Positions 24,994-33,561 are shown, counted from the stretch's first letter. The stretch: 64,000 bases of DNA from Syntrophobacteraceae bacterium (GCA_031292215.1 JARLHO010000112.1:93621-157620); one strand, 5' to 3'. Notes: generated by a model not told the origin, from the sequence alone. Numbers and translations are program-made.

Positions 24994-26286
24994 TCAGTTT
25001 CTGTTGTCCAAGACCCGCCGGCTCTTACGTTCGGAGCGAGGCAAAGAACCGTAGTCGACGACCTGCACGGTGGCGCTCACCAGGATCGAATGTTTGATCT
25101 GCGAGGCGATTTTGCGGCTAAGGTTTTCGTTTTGAGACGCGTCCACGCTCTGGTCTCTTTCTGCTTTTACCGTCATATACTCCTTGCCGTCGGATCCCCT
25201 TTCGAGCACGATCTGGTATTCGCAACTGATGCCCTCGGTGGCGGACAGGATTTTATCGATCGTGCGAGGATACATGTTCACGCCCCGAAAGATGATCATG
25301 TCGTCGGTTCTGCCAAGCAGCCGGTCGTGCCTTGGAAGAGGAGACCCGCAGGGGCACTCGCCGGGCAGAAGGCGCGTCAGGTCGCGGGTCCGGTACCTGA
25401 TTAGCGGGACCCCTTCCTTTCTTAGCGAGGTCACCACCATTTCGCCTATTTCGCCTTCGGGCGAGGGCGCGAGGGTTTCGGGGTCGACCGTTTCAAGGAT
25501 ATAGTAGTCGGCCCAGTAGTGAATTCCTGTGTGATGAACGCAGTCAAGGCCCGTTCCCGGCCCGTAGAGTTCGGTCATGCCCGGGATATCGAACATGTGC
25601 TCCAACCCCAGCAGTTCCCGCATACGCGCCCGCATGGCTTCGCTCGACCGCTCGGAGCCAAAGATCATTTTCTTTAGTTTTATCTTGTCCCCGATTCCCC
25701 TGCGGTTGACCTCTTCGGCCAGCAGCAGCCCCATCGAGGCCGTGCAGCACATCACGGTGCTTTCAAAATCGACCAGGAACTGGCACTGCATATCCATGTT
25801 GCCCGGCCCCACGGGGACTGCCATGGCGCCAAACTTTTCACAGCCCAGTTGAAAGCCAACGCCTGCTGTCCACACGCCGTAGCCCACCGCTATCTGGACC
25901 CGGTCCTCACGGCTGAGTTCGGCCATCTCAAAGCAGCGGGCGAAAAAGTATGCCCAGTCGTCGATGTCTTTTTGCGTATAGCACAGTACCTTCCTCTTGC
26001 CGGTTGTACCCGATGAGGCATGGATGCGGACAACCTTGTCAAAGGGCACGCAGACAAGAGGGAAAGGGTAGCCTTCCTGGAGATCGTCGGCAGTGGTGAA
26101 CGGCAGATGGCGCAGGTCGTCTAGCGAGTGTATGTCCTGCGGGCCGATACCGGCGTCAAGGAGTCGTTTTTGGTAGCGCGCAGAGCCTTTGCAGGCATGG
26201 CCAACGGTCCATTGCAGCCCTTTTAGCTGAAGGTTTTGCAACTCTTCCGCCGTCTTATATTCGGGCATGAAACGATTTGTTCTCAT
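24994..26286 (-). CDS. PaaK-type aryl-CoA ligase (AMP-forming)
   Basis: A 430-residue adenylate-forming enzyme of the phenylacetate-CoA ligase class. It has the nucleotide loop ASSGTTGKRKV (residues 90-100), the acceptor motif GMTELYGPG, a downstream YRTRDLTRLL, and the hinge region LGRTDDMIIFRGVNMYP. Family members activate arylacetates as CoA esters. In the published indoleacetate cluster a PaaK-like protein (IaaB) was shown to be an indoleacetate-CoA ligase, which makes an arylacetate substrate likely here. It sits 30 bases after the mutase gene and 18 before set B. The substrate cannot be told from sequence; phenylacetate is the alternative. Confidence 0.88.
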   Translation of the reverse strand: MRTNRFMPEYKTAEELQNLQLKGLQWTVGHACKGSARYQKRLLDAGIGPQDIHSLDDLRHLPFTTADDLQEGYPFPLVCVPFDKVVRIHASSGTTGKRKVLCYTQKDIDDWAYFFARCFEMAELSREDRVQIAVGYGVWTAGVGFQLGCEKFGAMAVPVGPGNMDMQCQFLVDFESTVMCCTASMGLLLAEEVNRRGIGDKIKLKKMIFGSERSSEAMRARMRELLGLEHMFDIPGMTELYGPGTGLDCVHHTGIHYWADYYILETVDPETLAPSPEGEIGEMVVTSLRKEGVPLIRYRTRDLTRLLPGECPCGSPLPRHDRLLGRTDDMIIFRGVNMYPRTIDKILSATEGISCEYQIVLERGSDGKEYMTVKAERDQSVDASQNENLSRKIASQIKHSILVSATVQVVDYGSLPRSERKSRRVLDNRN

Positions 26287-26316
26287 TGCTTACGCCTCGT
26301 TTGTGTGAGGGTGTAT

Positions 26317-27945
26317 TTAAAAAATAGAAGGTTCAATGTGTTCGCCGAAGACCTGGCGAAACACATCGGCCATTTCACCCACTGTTGCGTAGCTTTTGCA
26401 CGCCTCGACCAGGGGCGCCATGACATTTTTCTTTTCCCTGGCCGCCTTCTCCACGGCCCTTAGCGCTTCCTTTACACCCTTGGCGTCCCTGGTCCTGCGC
26501 AACTCCTGCAACCGTTCTGTTTGAATCTGCGGCCATTCTTCATTGTACTGGTGGAGCTCGACCTCCATGTCGACTCCGTCGGTGTATTTGTTTACCCCGA
26601 CCTTGGTCACCAGACCCTTCTGGAGCCTTTTTTCCCATTCATAGGCCTGCCTTGCGACCTCCGCCTGGACATAGCCCGAGGAGACCGCCCGGACCATTCC
26701 GCCGATTTTGGCGACCTTGTCCATTTCTTCCAAAATCTTCTGCTCCATCTGCAGGGTCAGGGTTTCCATGAAATAGGAGCCGGCCAGAGGATCGACCGTA
26801 TCCCGGAGCCCGACTTCTTCGAGCAGGATCTGGAAGGTCCGCAAAGACAGCAGCGCCGCCCGTTCGGTGGGAATCGTGTACGCCTCGTCAAACGAACAAA
26901 GAGCGGTCGTCTGAGCTCCCGACAGGGCGGCGGCCAGGGCGTAATAGGCCCCTCGCATGATATTGTTTTCCGGCTGCTGCTTTGTCATGCCCGAACCGCC
27001 CCCGCCGAAAATTCCCCTCAGAAAAAGCGCCTTTTTGTCCTGGACGTCGTAGCGCTCTTTGAGCAACTTTGCCCACAGCTTACGGGCGGCCCGAAATTTG
27101 GCCACCGTTTCCCACAGGTTTCCATAGATATTGAGGTTGAACGAAAACCTGCCCACGAAGTCCTCGGCCCGATAGCCCCGCGCCACCACGTTGTCGATAT
27201 AGGCGAAGGCGATCATCAGAGCGTAGGAGATTTCCTGGGCCGGCGTACATCCCGATTCCCTGATGTGGTAGCCGCACACCGAGACCGGATTACACTTGGG
27301 CAGCTCCTTCATGGCGTATTCGATAGTGTCCCCGATGAGGCGCACTGCCGGCTCAACCGGATAGACCCAGGCCCCTCTTCCCACCATCTCCTTTAGAATA
27401 TCGTTTTGCGGCGTGGCCGAAATTTCGGTCCTGCTGTAGCCGAATTTTTCCGCCACCGCCTGGTACATCGCGAGCATGACGCAGGCCACGGCGTTGATGG
27501 TCAGCCCCACGCCGATCCGGTCCAGGGGAATGTCTTCGAACGCGATTTCAAAATCGCGCAAAGAGTCCACGGCCATTCCAACCCGGCCCACTTCCCCTTC
27601 GGCCATCGGGGAATCGGAATCGAATCCCATCTGCGTGGGCAGGTCGAAGGCGACGTTTAAGCCCGTCTGCCCATGGGCGATCATAAGTTTAAATCTCTCA
27701 TTGGTCTGCTCGGGAGTGCCAAAGCCGGTATACTGTCGGGTCGTCCAATCCCGGCTCCGGTATCCAAGAGGATGTATGCCGCGAGTGAACGGAAATTCTC
27801 CGGGGGCGCCCAAGTCGTTGTCATAAGAAAAGCCCGCCTGCTCCAGGTCTTCGGGAGTGTAGACCGGTTTTATCTCGATGCCGGAATTGAGCACGACTTT
27901 GTCTACACCGTTCTTTTCATTCTTTATATAGGTTGCTACTCCCAT
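26317..27945 (-). CDS. B12-dependent acyl-CoA mutase, large subunit (methylmalonyl-CoA mutase type)
   Basis: A 542-residue catalytic subunit of the split (two-gene) coenzyme-B12 mutase class. The residues that set substrate choice match methylmalonyl-CoA mutase: Tyr72 (RQYTGFG, equivalent to Tyr89), Arg189 (equivalent to Arg207, which binds the free carboxylate) and His226 (GYHIRESG, equivalent to His244). Spacing between them is conserved. Isobutyryl-CoA mutase has Phe and Gln, and 2-hydroxyisobutyryl-CoA mutase has Ile at the first site. The substrate should thus be a succinyl/malonyl-type CoA ester. That is either methylmalonyl-CoA itself or an aryl-substituted analogue such as (2-aminophenyl)succinyl-CoA. 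The B12 domain is in the adjacent gene. Confidence 0.92.
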   Translation of the reverse strand: MGVATYIKNEKNGVDKVVLNSGIEIKPVYTPEDLEQAGFSYDNDLGAPGEFPFTRGIHPLGYRSRDWTTRQYTGFGTPEQTNERFKLMIAHGQTGLNVAFDLPTQMGFDSDSPMAEGEVGRVGMAVDSLRDFEIAFEDIPLDRIGVGLTINAVACVMLAMYQAVAEKFGYSRTEISATPQNDILKEMVGRGAWVYPVEPAVRLIGDTIEYAMKELPKCNPVSVCGYHIRESGCTPAQEISYALMIAFAYIDNVVARGYRAEDFVGRFSFNLNIYGNLWETVAKFRAARKLWAKLLKERYDVQDKKALFLRGIFGGGGSGMTKQQPENNIMRGAYYALAAALSGAQTTALCSFDEAYTIPTERAALLSLRTFQILLEEVGLRDTVDPLAGSYFMETLTLQMEQKILEEMDKVAKIGGMVRAVSSGYVQAEVARQAYEWEKRLQKGLVTKVGVNKYTDGVDMEVELHQYNEEWPQIQTERLQELRRTRDAKGVKEALRAVEKAAREKKNVMAPLVEACKSYATVGEMADVFRQVFGEHIEPSIF

Positions 27946-27954
27946 AAGATCTCC

Positions 27955-28365
27955 TTAGGTGGATTGGTGACCAGTCACTGCTCGTTTGATGAAATCGACG
28001 ATCTCGTCAAAAGGAGTTCCCCCCGGGAAGATCCCTTCCACCCCCAACTCTTTCATGGCCGGAAAGTCCCGGGCGGGGATGACGCCCCCCACGACGACGT
28101 GGATATCGTCCAACCCCTGCTCCCGGATCATGGCCATCAGTTTGCGGCTAATAGGGACATGGGCGCCGGACATGATCGAGAGCCCTATGACGTCTACGTC
28201 CTCCTGGACCGCCTGGTTTACGATGCTTTGCACTGTTTGGTGCAGACCCGTATAGATAACCTCCATACCCGCCTCTTTCATGGCGTGGGCCACTACCTTC
28301 GCGCCCCTGTCATGACCGTCGAGGCCTGGTTTGGCCAAAAGGACCCTGATTTTTCTTCCCGCCAT
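27955..28365 (-). CDS. Cobalamin-binding small subunit of the mutase
   Basis: A 136-residue B12-binding domain protein with the cobalt-ligand motif Asp16-x-His18-x-x-Gly21 (GLDGHDRGAK), the SIMSGAH strand-loop and the GGVIPARDF and PGGTPFDEI nucleotide-tail loops. It binds adenosylcobalamin in base-off/His-on form and supplies it to the large subunit encoded nine bases downstream. The length is typical of stand-alone mutase small subunits. No G-protein chaperone (MeaB) gene lies next to it in this window. Confidence 0.93.
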   Translation of the reverse strand: MAGRKIRVLLAKPGLDGHDRGAKVVAHAMKEAGMEVIYTGLHQTVQSIVNQAVQEDVDVIGLSIMSGAHVPISRKLMAMIREQGLDDIHVVVGGVIPARDFPAMKELGVEGIFPGGTPFDEIVDFIKRAVTGHQST

Positions 28366-28407
28366 GGCGACTCCTTCGAAAAGGCAAAAGTAAAAAGGTA
28401 AAAGGGG

Positions 28408-29109
28408 TTACTCACAGAGATCGAAATGGCGCAAAATCACCTCTTTGCCTCTGAGGATGTGTTCGCGAACCAGCTTCTCGACCTCGTCGGCATCGCGTCT
28501 TCGGATGTGGGCGATCATCAGCTTGTGATCTTCGTTGCTTAGCCGCGCCATCTCTTCGAGGCTCAGCAAGACCTTTCGAAAACGATATACCGGATCTCGG
28601 AGTTCGTTGATCAACCGGATCAGTTTCGGACTTCGGCTAAGTCCGTAGAGTAGATCGTGAAATTCGGTGTTGATCAGCGTTAATTCCTCGATCCGGTCCT
28701 CATCGAGGCAGCGCTGGTATTGGTTGATCTTTTGTTCGAGCGGCAGCAGTTCCGTCTCTTTATGCATCAGGGTCGCAACTCTTGCCGCGTAGCTCTCCAG
28801 TACGCTTCGAATGCCAAACGTTTCCTCTATGTCCTGTCGTCTCAGCCCGGTAACGAAGAAGCCGCCGCCCGGAAAACGCTCGAGCAGCCCCTCGCGCTCC
28901 AATTTGTGAATGGCTTCCCGCACCGGTGTGCGACTGATGCCAAGGGCGGCTGCGACATTGATTTCAACGAGATGGCTCTGCGGCGGGAAATCCCCTCTAA
29001 CGACCGCCTGCTTGAGCTTCTCGTAGGCGGTTTGCCCGAGGGATTTTTTCGGCGGCAAGGACTTTAGCCCGCCGAGCAGACCAGCGCCGGTCGTCGATTG
29101 CCTGCTCAT
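28408..29109 (-). CDS. GntR/FCD-family regulator of the operon
   Basis: A 233-residue regulator with an N-terminal winged helix (AAALGISRTPVREAIHKLEREGLL) and a C-terminal all-helical FCD domain. The FCD metal-site residues are present (EFHDLLYG, EDHKLMIAH, REHILRGK). Such regulators often bind carboxylate or acyl-CoA effectors and palindromes with a GTATAC-type core. It is encoded inside the operon, three bases before the acyl-CoA dehydrogenase stop and 42 bases before the mutase small-subunit gene. That placement suggests autoregulation through the palindrome at 33633-33656 ahead of the first gene. The effector is unknown and may be a pathway intermediate. Confidence 0.88.
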   Translation of the reverse strand: MSRQSTTGAGLLGGLKSLPPKKSLGQTAYEKLKQAVVRGDFPPQSHLVEINVAAALGISRTPVREAIHKLEREGLLERFPGGGFFVTGLRRQDIEETFGIRSVLESYAARVATLMHKETELLPLEQKINQYQRCLDEDRIEELTLINTEFHDLLYGLSRSPKLIRLINELRDPVYRFRKVLLSLEEMARLSNEDHKLMIAHIRRRDADEVEKLVREHILRGKEVILRHFDLCE

Positions 29110-29112
29110 ATC

Positions 29113-30258
29113 TTAAAGTCCCGCCCACTTGGCGATGTTGGTCTGCAGAATTTCATGGGTTCCGCCTCCGTAGAGCAGAAACCGGGTATCCCGGTAATAT
29201 CTCTGGGGCGAGTATTCCATCGAGTACGCATAGGCGCCGAAGATGCGGGTAGAAAGGTCTGCGGCCCGGCAAGCGGCTTCGGTGGCAAAATACTTGGCCA
29301 TCGAGGCTTCGGCCAAACAGGGCAGCTTGTCGTCGACCATGCGGGCCGCCTTGTAGGTGAGCAGGCGGGAGGCTTCCAGGTCCACGGCCATGTTGGCGAT
29401 TTTCGCCTGAATGAGCTGATATTCTCCGATGGTTTTCCCGAACTGGGCCCGCTCGCGGGCATAGCGGATAGAGTCGTTTAGGGCCGCCCTCTGGAGGCCG
29501 ACGGCCAGGGCGGCGGTCATGGTTCGAATTTCGGCCAAAATCGAGAGCAGGTTGGTCATGCCCTGTCCCTCCGCGCCCAGCAGGTGATCGAGCGGAACAA
29601 AACAATCCTTGAACGCAATTTCGCAGATTTTTGTGTTCCTGGTCCCTAAAAGGTCGAATGGTTTTCCGCGGGAAAGCCCCGGTGTGTCTGCCGGGACAAA
29701 GAAAAAATTGAGCCCCTTGAATTTCTTCTCAGGGTTGGTCTGGCACAGGACCGTGTAAAAATCGGCAACCGGTCCGTTGGTGACCCAGGTTTTCATTCCG
29801 TTTATGATAAAACCGCCCGCGGTTGGAACCGCCTGGGTGGAGGCATTGCCGAGGTCGGATCCGGCCTCCGGTTCGGTCAGGCAGAAGCAGGCGACTTTTT
29901 CGCCCCTCATTGCCGGGTGGAAAAACTTCTCCTTGAGTTCCTCGCTGCCGTAGCGGAACAAAAAATTGGTCCCCATCAGCGCCTGCATGGCCGAAGTCGC
30001 CGCCAGGCTCATCAGCCCCCGCGCCAGTTCCTCGCAGACGGTGCAAAATAGGACGCAGTTTCCCCCCGCGCCCCCCTTGGCCTTCGGATACCGTATCGCG
30101 AAGACCCCCATGCGGCCAAGCTCTTCAAACAGCTCCCTTGGAAACTCGCCCGTCGCGTCGAGTTCGTGCGCCTTCGGGACCACCTCGTTATCCACGAACC
30201 TTGCCATGCTTTCCCTGATTAAGTTTTGGGCGTTCGACCTGATCATCACTTCCTCCAC
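29113..30258 (-). CDS. Acyl-CoA dehydrogenase with altered catalytic-base motif
   Basis: A 381-residue acyl-CoA dehydrogenase with FAD-binding motifs CFCLTEPEAGSD and WVTNGP, RAQFGKTIGEYQ and a C-terminal YGGGTHEILQTNI. In most short-chain and glutaryl-CoA dehydrogenases this last block is YEGT, whose Glu is the base; here it is Gly (about residue 365). A Glu in ILAEIRTMT, near the alternative base position used by isovaleryl-CoA dehydrogenase, might substitute but is offset by one residue. In indoleacetate breakdown such an enzyme is proposed to convert (2-aminobenzyl)malonyl-CoA to the cinnamoyl-CoA with loss of CO2. It precedes the GntR gene and follows the ETF genes. Confidence 0.87.
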   Translation of the reverse strand: MEEVMIRSNAQNLIRESMARFVDNEVVPKAHELDATGEFPRELFEELGRMGVFAIRYPKAKGGAGGNCVLFCTVCEELARGLMSLAATSAMQALMGTNFLFRYGSEELKEKFFHPAMRGEKVACFCLTEPEAGSDLGNASTQAVPTAGGFIINGMKTWVTNGPVADFYTVLCQTNPEKKFKGLNFFFVPADTPGLSRGKPFDLLGTRNTKICEIAFKDCFVPLDHLLGAEGQGMTNLLSILAEIRTMTAALAVGLQRAALNDSIRYARERAQFGKTIGEYQLIQAKIANMAVDLEASRLLTYKAARMVDDKLPCLAEASMAKYFATEAACRAADLSTRIFGAYAYSMEYSPQRYYRDTRFLLYGGGTHEILQTNIAKWAGL

Positions 30259-30265
30259 CCTCCCT

Positions 30266-31450
30266 CTACAGGCCTCTTTTTAGCTGCCTGACGAGTTCCG
30301 GGATCACTTCGCGAAGGTCTCCCCGGATACCCCAGTCGGCGACCTGAAAGATCGGCGCCCGAGGGTCCTTGTTTATGGCGAGCACGTAGCGGGAATTCAA
30401 CATTCCGGCCCTGTGCTGGATGGCGCCCGAAATGCCGCAGGCGATATAGAGTTCGGGCCGAACCGACTGGCCTGTCTGGCCAACCTGCCGGTCTGCGGGT
30501 ATCCAGCCTTCCTCGACCGCGACACGGGTTCCGGCCACGGCGCCGTCTACGATTTCAGCCAGTTCTTCGAGCAACCTGAAGCCCCCGGCGTCCCCCAGCC
30601 CCCTGCCGCCGGCAACGATCACCTTGGCCTCGCAAAGCTTCACTGCGTCCTTTTTTTCCCTTACGGTCTCCAGCAGCTTGGCGGCGCAACTCCTTTCGCT
30701 CACCCAAACGGGGACTGTGACCACACGGCCCGCGTTTTCGGGCCGCTCGACGGCTTCCATGACACCGGGCCGCACGGTAGCCATCTGGGGACGGGAGTAA
30801 CGGCTCACAATTGTCGCCATCACGTTTCCGCCAAAGGCCGGCCTGGTTTGAAGCAGGATTTTTTCGTCCGGGTCCACCTCGAGTTCGGTGCAGTCGGCGG
30901 TGAGCCCCGCCCCCACGCGCCGGGACACTCGCGGGGCCAGATCCCGTCCGAGATGAGAGGCGCTCATGAGAAAGACCCCCGGGCGATATTTTTCGATCAT
31001 ACCCTCCAGCACGTCGGTGTAGGGGAGGGTGCGGTAATGGGCGAGTTCTTCATGCTCGGCGAGATAGACCGTTCGGGCGCCGTACCGGATGAGGGTTTGC
31101 GCAAGGTGTGAGACGCCGTGGCCAACAAGCAGCGCGCAGACCTCCTGGTCGAGCACCTCCGCCAGTTGGCGCGCCTTGCCCAGCAATTCGAGCGTTCCAT
31201 GACTCAGTTGGCCGTCACGCCGTTCGGCAAATACCCAGATTCCCTTCCAGTCGCTAAAATCCGGCACGGTCCGGGGCAAAATATCGGACTTGAGGGCGCC
31301 CTGGCGGCACAACTCGATACAGGCGCCGCAGGAAGTGCAGCGGTCCAGCACCGAGGCCTTTTCCCCGGAAAACTCGAGCGCCCCGTAGGGACATCCCCTG
31401 AGGCAGCGTTTGCACCCGTTGCAAAGGTCCGCTTCAACCCAGACGGTCAT
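30266..31450 (-). CDS. etfA: Electron-transfer flavoprotein alpha subunit with N-terminal ferredoxin domain
   Basis: A 394-residue ETF alpha. Residues 1-55 form a two-cluster ferredoxin: Cys10, 13, 16 and 20, and Cys38, 41, 44 and 48. The rest is ETF alpha, with the FAD-binding C-terminal half (VGQTGQSVRPELYIACGISGAIQHRAGM). Ferredoxin-fused ETF alpha occurs in anaerobes, for example the caffeyl-CoA reductase complex, and suggests electron transfer to or from ferredoxin, possibly by bifurcation. It lies eight bases before the acyl-CoA dehydrogenase gene, its likely partner, and overlaps the ETF beta gene by four bases. Confidence 0.92.
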   Translation of the reverse strand: MTVWVEADLCNGCKRCLRGCPYGALEFSGEKASVLDRCTSCGACIELCRQGALKSDILPRTVPDFSDWKGIWVFAERRDGQLSHGTLELLGKARQLAEVLDQEVCALLVGHGVSHLAQTLIRYGARTVYLAEHEELAHYRTLPYTDVLEGMIEKYRPGVFLMSASHLGRDLAPRVSRRVGAGLTADCTELEVDPDEKILLQTRPAFGGNVMATIVSRYSRPQMATVRPGVMEAVERPENAGRVVTVPVWVSERSCAAKLLETVREKKDAVKLCEAKVIVAGGRGLGDAGGFRLLEELAEIVDGAVAGTRVAVEEGWIPADRQVGQTGQSVRPELYIACGISGAIQHRAGMLNSRYVLAINKDPRAPIFQVADWGIRGDLREVIPELVRQLKRGL

Positions 31451-32289
31451 GATTTTTTTCCTTCCTGCCCCACAGCGCCGGCCTGAGCCCCGGGCAAGAC
31501 CAGGTGTTTTTCCTGCAGTTTTTCAAGCAGGGTCCGCACAACTGTCCCTGTGTCGCCTTCGAGCATCTCCGTGCGCCTCCCGCCCTTCGGGGCAAAGGTC
31601 CTGATGACATGGGTAAGAGAGCCGGCCAAACCGACCTCGCCCGTCTTGGCCCCGATGTCGGCCGCGTTCCAGATTTGTACGGGCGCCCGCTCCGCGCACG
31701 CATCGATCAGCCTGCCGATCGCGGGATAGCGGGTCCGGTTCATTTCCGCAATGACCGTCAAGACAGCGGGCAGGGGGCATTGCACCATTTCATAGCCACC
31801 CTCGCCGCGCTTTTTGACCATGATGGTCCCGTCGTCCCGTGCGGCCTCGATATCACAGGCGTATGTGACCTGGGGCAGGCCGAGGTATTCCGCCACCTGG
31901 GGGCCGATCTGCGCCGTGTCACCATCTATGGCCTGCCTGCCGCAGAGGACGAGGTCGTATTTTGCGATTTTTTCGATGGCCTTGCCAAGGGTCGAGGAGG
32001 TGGCCCATGTGTCGGCTCCGGCAAAGGCGGAGTCGCTAAGCAGGATTCCTTCGTCTGCGCCCATGCCGATGGCTTCGGAGACGATATCGACCGCCTGGGC
32101 CGGTCCCATGGACAAGGCGACGACTTTGCCTCCCTGCGCCTCCTTGAGGCGCACTGCGGCTTCCAGCGCGTGCCGGTCATCCGGGTTCATGATGCTGCCG
32201 ATGCCTTCCCGCAACAGGTGTCCTGTTTTTGGGTCCAGTTTCACCTCAGTGGAATCGGGCACCTGCTTGATCAAAACGACAATGTCCAT
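31447..32289 (-). CDS. etfB: Electron-transfer flavoprotein beta subunit
   Basis: A 280-residue ETF beta starting MDIVVLIKQVPDSTEVKLD, with GADEGILLSD, the FAD/AMP-loop region LVLCGRQAIDGDTAQIGPQ, and the PAVLTVIAEMNRTRYP recognition region. It pairs with the ferredoxin-ETF alpha encoded next, with overlapping start and stop. The C-terminal tail beyond about residue 260 is longer than in many homologues. Whether it has the second, bifurcating FAD cannot be decided by eye. Its likely electron donor is the acyl-CoA dehydrogenase two genes downstream. Confidence 0.92.
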   Translation of the reverse strand: MDIVVLIKQVPDSTEVKLDPKTGHLLREGIGSIMNPDDRHALEAAVRLKEAQGGKVVALSMGPAQAVDIVSEAIGMGADEGILLSDSAFAGADTWATSSTLGKAIEKIAKYDLVLCGRQAIDGDTAQIGPQVAEYLGLPQVTYACDIEAARDDGTIMVKKRGEGGYEMVQCPLPAVLTVIAEMNRTRYPAIGRLIDACAERAPVQIWNAADIGAKTGEVGLAGSLTHVIRTFAPKGGRRTEMLEGDTGTVVRTLLEKLQEKHLVLPGAQAGAVGQEGKKS

Positions 32290-32370
32290 TCGTTGGGCTC
32301 CCGTGTTTTACCGATATCGGAGGCGCTGTCCGCAAAGGGCTCAACATGTCCCCTGATGCGTGACGCGGGT

Positions 32371-33561
32371 TCAAATCACGCCGGCCTGCTCGAGTTGTTT
32401 GATATAGTCTTCGGAATGGCCGAGCGCCTTTCCATAAATTTCCCTGTTGTGTTCTCCGAACCGGGGAGGAAATGAGAGTGCGCGGTTTTGATCTTCGAGA
32501 AACGGGGTCATGGCGGGAGGAGGGGCCAGACTCAGAGTGGTTCCGGTCAGCGGGTCGCGTGAGATGAGTAGTCTTCGTTCCACCAACGGGTCGGCGGCGA
32601 CCTCGGGCACGGTTGCGATCCTGCTGATCGGAACGGAAATGGAGCGGAAGAGTTCGAGAAGGTGTTCGGAACTGAGTTGCCGGGTAACCGATTCGATAGC
32701 GCGGTTTAGAGCCTCGACGTCGTTTATGCGTCCGGCGTTTCTTTCATATTCTATTTTGTCCAGAAGGGCGAAGGGCTCTAGAGACACTATCGATTTCCAC
32801 TGTCTATCGTTTCCCACGGCCAGATAGACATAGCCGTCGAGAGTCCTGTACACCGAGACCGGACAGAAGAACTCGTGGGTGTTGCCCCGTCGGGTGGTTT
32901 CCCTGCCAAAACTGGCGAAAAGCGTCAGCGGGACCGCAAGCCAGGAGGCGCAGGATTCGAACATGGAAAGAGTGAGACAGGCGCCCTCACCGCTTCTCTC
33001 CCGCCTGTAGAGCGCTTTCATCACAAGCCCGTAGGCATGTTCGCTTGAGCCCATGTCGGGGATGGGAACGCCCAGCACCTGCGGGTCTCCGTTCCGCTCG
33101 CCGGTAAGAGCCATCAGGCCCGAGCGGGCCTGCAGGATCGGGTCATAGGCTGCCTCGTTGCTGTCCGGGCCAAAGCCTGTCACCCCCAGCCAGATGATAT
33201 CGGGCTTGACCGCTTTAAGCGACTCATAATCGATGCCCAGCTTTGGATAATTTTTAGGCAGTTGATTGGTGGCAAAAATATCCACCTTCAAGTCCACAAT
33301 GAGCCGATGGAGCATCTTTTGGCCTTCGGGCACGGCCAGGTTGAGGGTGAGCGCCTTTTTGCCGGCGTTGACGCACAGGTAATAGGCGTTCATACGCTCC
33401 TCGCCCAAAACATTGTCGCCGACCAGGCGATTGGGATCTCCCGCGTGCGGGTGTTCGAGGCGGATTACCTGCATGCCGTCCTGGGCAAGGCGGAATGTGA
33501 GATAGGGCAAAACGAGCGCCTGCTCGAGCGATAAGACGGTGAGGTTTCTAAAGTGGTCCAT
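32371..33561 (-). CDS. Family III (CaiB/BaiF) CoA-transferase, first gene of the operon
   Basis: A 396-residue class III CoA-transferase. The catalytic Asp is Asp169 (VPIPDMGSSEHAYG), the same number as in formyl-CoA transferase, and the N-terminal CoA-binding region (VIRLEHPHAGDPNR) is typical. Family III enzymes move CoA between carboxylic acids through Asp-anhydride intermediates; relatives include the succinyl-CoA:benzylsuccinate transferase and the phenylsuccinyl-CoA transferase IaaL of indoleacetate catabolism. A role in making (2-aminophenyl)succinyl-CoA for the mutase fits the neighbours. It is the first gene behind the operator-promoter at 33633-33662. The acceptor and donor are inferred. 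Confidence 0.87.
   Translation of the reverse strand: MDHFRNLTVLSLEQALVLPYLTFRLAQDGMQVIRLEHPHAGDPNRLVGDNVLGEERMNAYYLCVNAGKKALTLNLAVPEGQKMLHRLIVDLKVDIFATNQLPKNYPKLGIDYESLKAVKPDIIWLGVTGFGPDSNEAAYDPILQARSGLMALTGERNGDPQVLGVPIPDMGSSEHAYGLVMKALYRRERSGEGACLTLSMFESCASWLAVPLTLFASFGRETTRRGNTHEFFCPVSVYRTLDGYVYLAVGNDRQWKSIVSLEPFALLDKIEYERNAGRINDVEALNRAIESVTRQLSSEHLLELFRSISVPISRIATVPEVAADPLVERRLLISRDPLTGTTLSLAPPPAMTPFLEDQNRALSFPPRFGEHNREIYGKALGHSEDYIKQLEQAGVI

Noticed and set aside
26317..28365. 2-Hydroxyisobutyryl-CoA or isobutyryl-CoA mutase
   Set aside because: The diagnostic first residue is Tyr and the Arg that binds a free carboxylate is present, unlike these two enzymes.
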